From Fontibacillus panacisegetis (GTDB lineage: Bacteria > Bacillota > Bacilli > Paenibacillales > Paenibacillaceae), in assembly GCF_900102215.1 (NCBI RefSeq), contig NZ_FNBG01000024.1:25626-89625 (forward strand): a DNA stretch of 64,000 nt, written 5' to 3'. Below, piece by piece: positions 36,204 through 44,367 of this stretch. The notes beneath the pieces were generated by a model. The model saw only the letters and a list, made by a program, of their open reading frames with translations. It had not been told where the DNA came from and did no database searches. How positions within the stretch are numbered: the stretch's first letter is position 1; the number at the start of each line of letters is the position of its first letter. A program made the position numbers and the translations under genes.

Positions 36204-37139
36204 ATGGACACCAAGATGATTATCGATATTGTGATGGATGTAGTTCTACCCATTTTTGTACTGATTGGGCTTGGAGCATTCATGCATCGAGCTTTTCAAT
36301 TGGACTTGTATACTTTAGCGAAAATCAACTTCTATTACATCACCCCCGCAGTGGTGTTTCTGGGAATGTATCGATCCGAAATGTCACCCGCCTTGCTTGG
36401 AAATGTTACTTTATTCTACGTGTTATATGTAGTGTTGCTATATGGAGTCAGCTCCATCGTAAGCTGGAAAATGAAATTCGGTGCAGGAATGAAGGCAGCG
36501 TTCACCAATAGTCTCATTTTGGACAATTCCGGCAACTATGGGCTTCCCATTAACCAGCTTGCCTTCAAAGGTGATCCGCTTGCGACATCTATTCAGGCGT
36601 TAGTCATGACATTTCAAAGTCTTGTTACCTTTACATATGGCGTAATGTCAGTTCAGCGGGCCAAATCGGGAGGTACATTGAAAGCTGCACTCATCGGTTT
36701 TCTTAAAATGCCTGTCCCATACGCTCTGATATTAGGCTTGATTTTTCACGTATTTCACTGGCCCTTGCCTCAATTTGTATCTAAACCGCTCGGTTACATT
36801 TCAGATTCCATGGTTAGCATCGCGTTGTTAACGCTTGGTGCACAAATTATAAAATATCCGCTTCGATTGGACCGACTTGAAGTATACATAAGCGTAATCT
36901 TGCGGCTGCTCATCGGCCCAGTCATCGGAGTGCTGCTTGTCTTTTTATTAGGGATGAAAGGTATTCCTGCCCAAGCGCTGCTCATTGCATCCGGGATGCC
37001 TTCTGGTGTCAACAGCACGATCTTAGCTGAGGAATACGATAACGAGCCGGATTTCGCCTCGCAAACTGTATTGATTTCGACTCTTTTAAACGTAATCACC
37101 ATTACGGCATTGATTTCATTATCCAGATATGTGGGCTGA
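36204..37139 (+). CDS. AEC family transporter (auxin-efflux-carrier-like)
   Basis: Ten-segment membrane carrier, 311 residues, of the AEC family. The first half contains VLPIFVLIGLGAFMHR and LDNSGNYGLPI (about residues 108-118), and the second half SDSMVSIALLTLGAQI and the SGMPSGVNSTILAEEYD motif, both typical. GAAAGAAG precedes ATG 36204; an in-frame ATG four codons on is possible. The gap of 81 nt after the ThrE pair leaves co-transcription open. The substrate is unknown; malate and other organic acids are common in the family. Confidence 0.88.
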   Translation: MDTKMIIDIVMDVVLPIFVLIGLGAFMHRAFQLDLYTLAKINFYYITPAVVFLGMYRSEMSPALLGNVTLFYVLYVVLLYGVSSIVSWKMKFGAGMKAAFTNSLILDNSGNYGLPINQLAFKGDPLATSIQALVMTFQSLVTFTYGVMSVQRAKSGGTLKAALIGFLKMPVPYALILGLIFHVFHWPLPQFVSKPLGYISDSMVSIALLTLGAQIIKYPLRLDRLEVYISVILRLLIGPVIGVLLVFLLGMKGIPAQALLIASGMPSGVNSTILAEEYDNEPDFASQTVLISTLLNVITITALISLSRYVG

Positions 37140-37228
37140 GGAACCTTGGATTGTTCTGATGGATAAGCAATATAGTTATCAAAAGGCCAAACCAATAATG
37201 TTGCCGACTCTTTCACTTCATAATAAAT

Positions 37229-37627
37229 GGGACTGTCCCAAAAGTAGGCTTACTGTCAAAACTAGAAATAGCGGTGCAATGAAGACGATCCCTGCACCGC
37301 TTGACCCCGCCACGTTTTCATGACCGTATCCCATGTGTAATAGTAGTCATGATGCGGAATTCCTGAAATTCCTGCAAATGTGCAGGCTTTGATCATGTAA
37401 AGTCTCTAAATGCCCTAAATTGCTGTAAATGTGCAGGCTTTCTCTAAGGATTCTCTTCAAACTAGTCTATTCTAAACAATATTGCTGCATTTTTGCACGC
37501 TTTTGTTCATCCTTTCATGGCTACTTTTTTAAAACTGCATTTTTGCAGCTTTTCCTGATATCTTGCCTTTCCACTGCTAAAAAAGAAGCGCCCCTCAAAG
37601 TTATCCTAGATAACTTTTGGGACGGCC
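37229..37627. repeat. TGCA-iteron element, copy 3
   Basis: The left end GGGACTGTCCCAAAAGTAGG and the AGCGGTGCA/TGCACCGCT hairpin are present. Iterons begin at 37373, 37424, 37486 and 37536 (spacing 51, 62, 50). The right-end hairpin is CAAAGTTATC-CTA-GATAACTTT, followed by TGGGACGGCC, which mirrors the left end. It lies between the AEC gene and the 3' end of the small minus-strand gene at 37648. Confidence 0.8.
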
Positions 37628-37647
37628 TCTTCAGTACAACTAAAGTA

Positions 37648-37815
37648 TTATTTCGCGTTCAATTCAAAATTGGTCTGATGCAATTCTTTGATCGTTCTTT
37701 GCAGAAATTGACCCTCTTGTTTTCCTAATCCATATTGGTTATCCTTGGCGATTAATTCACCAATCCGTCGTTTTAGCATTTCCATCCGGCGTTCCAACAC
37801 TTCATCATAAGCCAA
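37648..37815 (-). CDS. small helical protein of 55 residues, unknown function
   Basis: A short gene not recognised by family. The reading frame starts at TTG 37815, with GGAG 10 nt upstream (GAGGAGATGACC), and encodes MAYDEVLERRMEMLKRRIGE... ending ...TNFELNAK. It is charged and predicted helical, with no membrane segment or cysteine, and superficially like small Spo0E- or YlbF-sized regulators but without their motifs. It is followed directly by repeat copy 3, the same position that copies 1 and 2 take after other genes. Confidence 0.55.
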   Translation of the reverse strand: MAYDEVLERRMEMLKRRIGELIAKDNQYGLGKQEGQFLQRTIKELHQTNFELNAK

Positions 37816-38146
37816 GCCAGGTCATCTCCTCTATAATTGAACTATTTTTTTACACAATTATTAGTATAGAGGTTTCACGCCAGCATGAAAAACAGGATCT
37901 AAGACTGTCTCGCCATAAAATGAATAATATTTATCTACTCTTGGAACGGTACGGAATCATCCATAAACATCCTTAGCAACGCTCCAAAATACTTCCCATT
38001 ACTCCCAATCCATCCGACACTGTTCGACATTGGAGATCAAAATCGACATATTACTCTCTAGCAGAGCTAAGAGCTGATACTTTGTAATAGGAATAAATAC
38101 AGTATAATATTTCGTAGAATATAGCTCTTAAAGGAGAACTTCCATC
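37816..38146. other. intergenic region, divergent promoters, no gene
   Basis: 331 nt between the small minus-strand gene and the HAD gene. A TATAAT at 38103 is a likely -10 for the HAD gene, with only a weak -35. Nothing else was recognised. Confidence 0.45.
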
Positions 38147-38878
38147 ATGACTCAAAATATACCGCCGCAAGCTGTTTTCTTCGATGTCGACGATACACTC
38201 TATGATCATCTTATTCCATTTCGAAAGGCCCTGCAGAATATTCTTCATACAAATACCGATTTCCCTTATGAACATGCCTATCACCGAATGCGTTATTTCA
38301 GTGATACTTTATCAGCCCAGGCCGGAGGGACTCCGACTCATGGGAGGGTTCTTGAGGATATGCGAAGAAATCGCTTTATATTGTCCCTATCTGAGTTCGG
38401 CCTTTCTCTCACACCCGATCAGGCACAGAAAGTTCAAGATGATTATTTAGGCAACCAATTTGCAATTGAGCTATTTGACGGAGCTGAAGGATTAATTCAT
38501 GAATTAATGAGTCGTGGCACTGTAGTTGGACTGATCACCAACGGACCGCCCGAGCATCAGTTTCAGAAAATAAAAGCACTTGGAGTCAATCATGTAATAT
38601 CGCCGGATCGAATATTTATTTCGGGGGCTGTCGGCATAACGAAGCCGGATCGTGGGCTGTTCGACCATGTCACAGAAAGCCTTGGACTAACTTCTACAGG
38701 CTGTTATTACATTGGTGACTCGTGGCGTAATGACGTTGTAGGAGCCATCTCTGCCGGATGGAACGTCCTATGGTTCAACCATAGAGGAGTTCAGCCAGAA
38801 TCAGAGCATCAACCTCACCATGTAGTGACCAGTTATAACGATATTGCCGAAGTGTTGTTAGAGTTATTTGTCGATTGA
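38147..38878 (+). CDS. HAD family hydrolase
   Basis: Haloacid-dehalogenase-like phosphatase, 243 residues. Motif I DVDDTLYD (residues 13-20; D13 nucleophile, D15 acid/base), a helical C1 cap (about 22-100), motif II in LITNG, motif III lysine in ITKPDRGLF, and motif IV GDSWRND are all intact. AAAGGAG lies 11 nt before the ATG. The cap type resembles YjjG/YsbA-like nucleotidases or epoxide-type HADs; the substrate cannot be read. Confidence 0.92.
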   Translation: MTQNIPPQAVFFDVDDTLYDHLIPFRKALQNILHTNTDFPYEHAYHRMRYFSDTLSAQAGGTPTHGRVLEDMRRNRFILSLSEFGLSLTPDQAQKVQDDYLGNQFAIELFDGAEGLIHELMSRGTVVGLITNGPPEHQFQKIKALGVNHVISPDRIFISGAVGITKPDRGLFDHVTESLGLTSTGCYYIGDSWRNDVVGAISAGWNVLWFNHRGVQPESEHQPHHVVTSYNDIAEVLLELFVD

Positions 38879-39252
38879 TGGGAGTTGATGTGATTAGTGG
38901 TTAGTGGAGTGGTTAGTGGGATTTTTCCAACTATTGCGGCTCATTTGGGCACTGTGCGCGCGATTCCGAGCACTCGTAATACAAATGCGGCAGATGCTCC
39001 CCGCTTACCAAAAAACTGGTCCACTATCTCAACATTTCTACGTCACTTTTGATGCTTATGCTCCTGTTTGGGGTAATGCTAGTACGCATTTGAACACTGT
39101 GCGCACCCTTTAGTTGGATTCCTCTAACTATTGCGCAGACCATTGCGCCTTGTCCGCACCATTGTTCAGGATAATAATCCACGCCTATTTGCACTTGATT
39201 TGAAGGACGCAACATTGATGTCCTCCATTCATTTAGAACGATCCTGATATAG
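38879..39252. other. intergenic region with a degenerate two-copy repeat
   Basis: There is no supported gene. CATTTGGGCACTGTGCGC (near 38952) recurs as CATTTGAACACTGTGCGC (near 39087). GGATTTTTCCAACTATTGCG (near 38919) recurs as GGATTCCTCTAACTATTGCG (near 39116). A related TTGGATTTTTTCAACTAG is at about 58088. They look like partial copies of a further dispersed repeat. Confidence 0.5.
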
Positions 39253-39297
39253 CAAAACTGCTTCCGCCCCATCATCACGAGTGGGCGCAGAAGCAGT
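39253..39297 (-). terminator. rho-independent terminator after the sugar ABC operon
   Basis: On the minus strand ACTGCTTC with GAAGCAGT and an inner CGCCC/GGGCG pairing (39297-39257), followed by TTTT. It is 30 nt after the substrate-binding protein stop. Confidence 0.8.
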
Positions 39298-39326
39298 CAG
39301 ATGTCAATTACTATTTAGTAAACTAA

Positions 39327-40634
39327 TTACTTCTTAAGTTTGTCCCAAGCGGCTTGCATGTTTTCTTCCCAACCCTTAACGTCGCTCTTGCCAGCAATGT
39401 ATTGTTGAATTACGCTGCCAAATTCTTGAGCTACGCCATCAGGGAATTTTGAAGATTGCAATGCATAAATTTTATCAGCTTGAATGTAGTTCCAAAGCTC
39501 AGTACCGATAGCACCCATATCTTCAGATGTTGCTTCAATTGAAGACAAGGCTGGGATGAATTTGAATTTCTTAACGATATATTCTTTACCTATATCAGAA
39601 GTTACGAGCCAGTTGAGGAATGTTTTTGCTTCTTCCTTCACAGCGGAATCTTTGTTAACAACCAGGTTTGCTGGAATACCGATAGTCAGCTTGTCGCTTT
39701 CAGCAGGATCATCGCTAAGCGGCATTGGCAAAACACCGATGTTCATATTAGGAGTAATTCCGTCGATCATAGTTTGTGCCCAGTTACCTTCTTGCATCAT
39801 TGCTGCTTCACCATTTGCAAACATGGTTACCTGAGTGTTGTAATCAGTAGTTAATGGGTTTTTATTACCGTAATCAACAGTCAATTTCATCAATTTAGCC
39901 CAGTTATCAAATTTCTCGTTGCCAACCATAGTTGCTGTTCCTTCGTTGAGTCCTTTAATAAATTCATCAACATTAGGTTGTTGTGCAAATGCTACGCTAA
40001 TCCCTTGATTCCCGATCAGCCACCATTCTTGATATGCGTTGGCAAATGGAGTAATACCAGCATCTTTCAGCTTTTTAGCTGCAGCTTCGAGCTCTGAATA
40101 AGTTTTAGGAGTTTCCGTGATACCTGCTTTTGCAAACAAATCTTTGTTGTAGATGTATCCAAAGCCTTCAAGGTTCATTGGCATACCGTAGATTTTACCA
40201 TCTTTAGTCATTGGTTGTGCTGCGAGAGGAATCAAATCCTTAACCCAAGGTTGATCGCTCAAATCTTCCAGCTTGTCTTGCCACATTTCCATTTCGCTAT
40301 ATCCACCGTTAGAGAAAATATCTGGTGCATCGCCGGATGCAAATTTAGTTTTCAAGGAAGCGCCGTAGTCAGCACCGCCGCCCACTGTTTGGATATCTAG
40401 TTTAATATTTGGATATTCTTTCTCAAATTCAACTTTTAATTCATTAAGACCTTCAACGATCTCAGTTTTAAATTGAAAAATTTTAACGGTCTTTATTTCT
40501 CCTTTATTAGCTGAGCCTGCCGTGTTTCCGCTTTCATTCTTAGCCGCGTTATTTCCGCCACCACATGCTGCCAAAAGAAGTGACATGGACATCAAGACTG
40601 ACAAAACGACTGTAAGCTTGTTTTTCTTCTTCAT
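39327..40634 (-). CDS. carbohydrate ABC transporter substrate-binding lipoprotein
   Basis: Family 1 extracellular solute-binding protein, 435 residues. A signal peptide ends in the lipobox LAAC (Cys24), followed by a Gly/Asn/Ser linker and the two-lobe binding fold (GGADYGASLKTKFASGDAPDIF; GYIYNKDLFAKAG; FANGEAAMMQEGNW). It is the last gene of the operon with two permeases, separated by about 50 nt. No ATPase gene is present, as in many Firmicute sugar systems that share an MsmX-type ATPase. The sugar is unknown. Confidence 0.94.
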   Translation of the reverse strand: MKKKNKLTVVLSVLMSMSLLLAACGGGNNAAKNESGNTAGSANKGEIKTVKIFQFKTEIVEGLNELKVEFEKEYPNIKLDIQTVGGGADYGASLKTKFASGDAPDIFSNGGYSEMEMWQDKLEDLSDQPWVKDLIPLAAQPMTKDGKIYGMPMNLEGFGYIYNKDLFAKAGITETPKTYSELEAAAKKLKDAGITPFANAYQEWWLIGNQGISVAFAQQPNVDEFIKGLNEGTATMVGNEKFDNWAKLMKLTVDYGNKNPLTTDYNTQVTMFANGEAAMMQEGNWAQTMIDGITPNMNIGVLPMPLSDDPAESDKLTIGIPANLVVNKDSAVKEEAKTFLNWLVTSDIGKEYIVKKFKFIPALSSIEATSEDMGAIGTELWNYIQADKIYALQSSKFPDGVAQEFGSVIQQYIAGKSDVKGWEENMQAAWDKLKK

Positions 40635-40686
40635 TACCTTATTCCCCCTTGTACTTATTTAAATATATTTTGGAACAGAGGGTCGG

Positions 40687-41520
40687 TTAACCTTTAACCG
40701 ACCCAGCTGCTATACCCTCAACAATATAACGCTGAAGTGCTAAGAAGAAAATGATGACTGGGGCAATCCCCAGAACCAGTGCCGGGAGTGCAATATCCCA
40801 TTGTTTCGTGTACTGTCCAAAGAATGAGAACGTTGCAAGTGGAATTGTCCGCATCTCTGGTCTTTGCAGAATCAGGGAAGGAAGCAAGTAGTCATTCCAT
40901 ACCCAAAGTGTATTTAAGATAATAACTGTCATCAGCATCGGTCTAAGCATAGGCAATACGATGCGGAAGAACACAGTAATTGGCGAACATCCATCAACCG
41001 TTGCTGCTTCCTCAATTTCCAGAGGAATCGATTTAACGAATCCGTGGAACAGGAACAATGACATCGGAGCTCCTAGTCCAAGGTATGTCATGACTAGACC
41101 AACTCTGCTATTGTTGACTCCAAGTTCATTAACTACTCTCATCAGCGGAATCATAATGGATTGGAATGGAATAACCATTGCCGCGATGAAGAGAAAAAAT
41201 AGTGCACGGTTGAACCTGGAATCATCACGAACCATACGATACGCGCCCATGGCACTAATAATTGCCATCAATGCTACACTTACTACTGTAATGACCAGAG
41301 AGTTAGTGAATGCTTCAGGAAAGCGAGTTAACTCCCAAGCTTTAGAGTAGTTGCTCCAATGAAATTCTGTCGGCCAGCTTGCCGAGTTCGACATGATATC
41401 ACCGAAAGGCTTGACTGAGTTGACGAACAGGAAGTAGAAGGGCGCCAGGAATAAAATCGCGACGAGAGCCATAACGGCCTCAGTCACCAGCAGTCTCCAG
41501 TTGTATTTCTTCTCGGTCAT
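40687..41520 (-). CDS. carbohydrate ABC transporter permease (MalG-type)
   Basis: Six membrane segments and the EAA loop EEAATVDGCSPITVFFRIVLP (near residue 177, shown by EEAATVDG), which contacts the ATPase. The C-terminus ends in the VEGIAAGSVKG pattern typical of MalG-type permeases. Its ATG shares one base with the stop of the upstream permease (TAATG), indicating translational coupling. Confidence 0.94.
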   Translation of the reverse strand: MTEKKYNWRLLVTEAVMALVAILFLAPFYFLFVNSVKPFGDIMSNSASWPTEFHWSNYSKAWELTRFPEAFTNSLVITVVSVALMAIISAMGAYRMVRDDSRFNRALFFLFIAAMVIPFQSIMIPLMRVVNELGVNNSRVGLVMTYLGLGAPMSLFLFHGFVKSIPLEIEEAATVDGCSPITVFFRIVLPMLRPMLMTVIILNTLWVWNDYLLPSLILQRPEMRTIPLATFSFFGQYTKQWDIALPALVLGIAPVIIFFLALQRYIVEGIAAGSVKG

Positions 41521-42401
41521 TAAGCTTCAACCTCCTTGTTCTTCGTCAGACGAACCTGGAAGAAAGTAATAGCAGCTACAATGACAAAGAACAGCATTGC
41601 CTTCGCGGTACCGAGACCATAACGGTTATTTTGGAAAGCCTCAACATAAATATTCATTGCAACAGATTCTGTCGATTTAAATGGTCCACCCTTAGTCAAG
41701 GACAGGTTCAAATCGAACATTTTGAACGCCCAGGAAATGGCGAGGAATAAACAAATTGTTACTGCTGGCATTATAAGCGGTACGATGATGCTGCGAAGCA
41801 TTTGCCAACGGTTTGCCCCGTCAAGCTCAGCCGCTTCCATTACCTCTGAAGGTACATTCGTAAGTGACGAAATATAGACGACCATCAAATAACCAGCAGA
41901 CTGCCAGACGAATACAATGGTGATTCCCCAGAAGCCTGTAATCGAATCACCCAGCCAAGGAAGCCCGAAGAATGACCAGTTTGTAATGTCGTACATGGTG
42001 CTAAAGCCTTTGATGAATATAAACTGCCAAATGAAGCCGAGCAGCAAACCACCAATCACGTTAGGCATAAAGAAGATTGTACGCAGAATATTGCGTGTCT
42101 TCAGCGCCTTGGTCAAGAAATATGCCAGGAAAAACCCGACGACATTAGTTAATACAACACCTACTAAAGTAAACCTTACAGTAAACCAGAACGAAGACCA
42201 AAAGTCAGGATCATTTGTGAAAATTGTCTTGAAATTGCTTAAGCCTACCCAATTGACGGTCCCTGCTACCCCGTTCCAATCCGTTAACGAATAATACATT
42301 CCAAGGAAAAACGGAATGACCATAACGATGACGAAAAACAACAGGACTGGCCCTATAAAAAATAGTTGCAATCCCCATCTTGATGTTCTCTTGTTGCCCA
42401 T
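41520..42401 (-). CDS. carbohydrate ABC transporter permease (MalF-type)
   Basis: Partner permease of 293 residues with six membrane segments and the EAA motif MEAAELDGANRWQMLRSI (near residue 192). The YYSLTDWNG segment near the N-terminus is typical of MalF/LacF-type subunits. GAAAGGGGG precedes the ATG. It is the first gene of the three-gene sugar transporter operon. The operon is divergent from the YesM/YesN-like regulators, with a 142-nt shared promoter region. Confidence 0.94.
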   Translation of the reverse strand: MGNKRTSRWGLQLFFIGPVLLFFVIVMVIPFFLGMYYSLTDWNGVAGTVNWVGLSNFKTIFTNDPDFWSSFWFTVRFTLVGVVLTNVVGFFLAYFLTKALKTRNILRTIFFMPNVIGGLLLGFIWQFIFIKGFSTMYDITNWSFFGLPWLGDSITGFWGITIVFVWQSAGYLMVVYISSLTNVPSEVMEAAELDGANRWQMLRSIIVPLIMPAVTICLFLAISWAFKMFDLNLSLTKGGPFKSTESVAMNIYVEAFQNNRYGLGTAKAMLFFVIVAAITFFQVRLTKNKEVEA

Positions 42402-42543
42402 GGAGCAGCCCCCTTTCTTTCTACCAAAGAACTATTGTATTGTTATTATGACTTTATTCCGATTAGATAAACACCTACTCAGTTGAACACTCAGGTGCAA
42501 TTTATTGATCTACTGTCTCGCCAGTCAAGGAGGATACACCATC

Positions 42544-44367
42544 ATGAAATGGAACAGCATTCGAACCAAACTGATTGTCTTTATGCTTATCGCTTCAGTT
42601 GTACCTATTGTCGCTACAATGTTTGTTACCTATTACTACACCACGAGTTCGCTAAAAGCGAGGGCTGCGCATGAGGATGCCAACTTGCTCTACCAAGGCC
42701 AGCGAAATATCGCCGGTCTGCTTGAGGATTTGAACCGAAGCTCTTCAACCGTATATTCCAATACCGAGCTGTTCAGATTGCTTGAGGCTGGTTATGAGGA
42801 TGTTCAGAGTAATTCACGCGTATATGCGGCAATGTCCTATATATCCACATCCATTCCGGATATTTATCAGGTGTACCTATATGAGAGTGTGAATCATAAA
42901 GCAACGCTGGTGACATTAAATACACCTAAACGAAATTATGATACCGCTCTTTTCAAGGACGCCCTGGACAAGAACGACCGAAGCTTATTCGTGCAATCAA
43001 CCCATATGAGTCATTCCTATGGATTTGCCAAGCTTCAGCCTAAGTATCCCTCGGAGCCTGTCTTCACATTGCATAGAAGAATAGAGCGTGTACCTTCCAG
43101 TGAGGTCATTGGGTACTTGTCCATCGACGTTAAATATTCAGCAATATCAGACATCGTGGAGCAGCTTTACAAAAAGGACCAGGAACAGATGTACATTATT
43201 GATAACGAAGGCTTCATCGTATACAGCGATGCAGAAGAAAAATTGGGTCAGCCCGTTCAGGCAGCATGGTATAGAAACCATATTCTTAATACTGCTGATA
43301 ATAAAGGCAGCTTCGAAGAGGATAACAACGTATTCGTCTATCAGCGATTGCAAGCCGTTGGCGCAGATTGGACACTTGTGAAGCAAGTGCCGGTATCCTA
43401 TTTGAACCGAGAGGCCAATCAGGCAGTAGGTATCAACTTGCTATTGCTCGCTTTCTCCCTCATCATCATTGTGATCGCAACCATACTGATCTCGATCCGT
43501 ATTACTTCACCTATCAAGCAACTGGGCAAATACATGAATGAAATCCAAATCGGTAACTTGAATGTCGATATCAAACCGTCCAGCAATGACGAGATTGGTG
43601 CGGTTATGGTTAGATTCCGCGGTATGATGGACACTATCAATAATTTGATCCTGCAAGAATATAAGCTAGAGCTGTCTAATAAAACAAATCAGCTTCGAGC
43701 GCTTCAAGCTCAAATAAATCCCCATTTTCTAAATAACACACTGCAGATTATCGGGACTCTCGCACTTGAGCTGAATGTACCGCGGATTTACGCTCTGCTA
43801 TCTGCTCTTGCCAAAATGATGCACTACAGTATGAACAATGAGGACAAAATCGTAACCCTGCGTGATGAACTGGAGCATGTCAAAGCATATATCGAGCTGC
43901 AAAAGGAACGGTTTGAAAACCGGTTTGATTTTCGTTACGATGTGGAGGAATCACTGCTCGATACGCCGATGCCGAAAATGATTCTACAGCCCATTATTGA
44001 AAATTATTTCAAACACGGTATTAACCGTACTAAAACCGACGGACTTATTACGATTCATGCGAATGTTTGGAAAAATGAACAAGTAGAAGTCACAATCCAG
44101 AATAACGGGGTTATGATTCCAGAGAATAAGCTGGAGCATCTCCAGACAGAGTTGAACAATTTCACTAATCCTGGCGTTACGCGTCCGGGAGATGCGGAAA
44201 AGGATGCCGGAAGATTGACGATTGGACTTACGAATGTGCTGGCTCGTTTACAGCTTGTCTGCGGTGAGAATGCATCGCTAACTATAACCAATCTTGACCC
44301 AGTGGGTGTTATGATTACACTGATTTTTGCAAATATAAGTAGTAAAGCGGGGCATGAAGAGGAATGA
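42544..44367 (+). CDS. sensor histidine kinase, YesM type
   Basis: Membrane kinase of 607 residues. Membrane segment 1 is at about residues 10-30, the extracellular sensor spans about 35-285, membrane segment 2 is at about 290-312, then HAMP (RITSPIKQLGKYM), the His_kinase domain with the phosphorylated His in QAQINPHFLNNTLQII, and a HATPase domain. The start is ATG 42544, with AAGGAGG 9 nt upstream; the frame to 42505 lacks a site. It overlaps the response regulator by 4 nt (ATGA). It probably senses the sugar or its binding protein and controls the divergent transporter. Confidence 0.94.
   Translation: MKWNSIRTKLIVFMLIASVVPIVATMFVTYYYTTSSLKARAAHEDANLLYQGQRNIAGLLEDLNRSSSTVYSNTELFRLLEAGYEDVQSNSRVYAAMSYISTSIPDIYQVYLYESVNHKATLVTLNTPKRNYDTALFKDALDKNDRSLFVQSTHMSHSYGFAKLQPKYPSEPVFTLHRRIERVPSSEVIGYLSIDVKYSAISDIVEQLYKKDQEQMYIIDNEGFIVYSDAEEKLGQPVQAAWYRNHILNTADNKGSFEEDNNVFVYQRLQAVGADWTLVKQVPVSYLNREANQAVGINLLLLAFSLIIIVIATILISIRITSPIKQLGKYMNEIQIGNLNVDIKPSSNDEIGAVMVRFRGMMDTINNLILQEYKLELSNKTNQLRALQAQINPHFLNNTLQIIGTLALELNVPRIYALLSALAKMMHYSMNNEDKIVTLRDELEHVKAYIELQKERFENRFDFRYDVEESLLDTPMPKMILQPIIENYFKHGINRTKTDGLITIHANVWKNEQVEVTIQNNGVMIPENKLEHLQTELNNFTNPGVTRPGDAEKDAGRLTIGLTNVLARLQLVCGENASLTITNLDPVGVMITLIFANISSKAGHEEE

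Noticed and set aside
38904..39113. A 69-residue open frame after the HAD gene
   Set aside because: No ribosome binding site, no recognisable domain, and it runs through degenerate repeat sequence.
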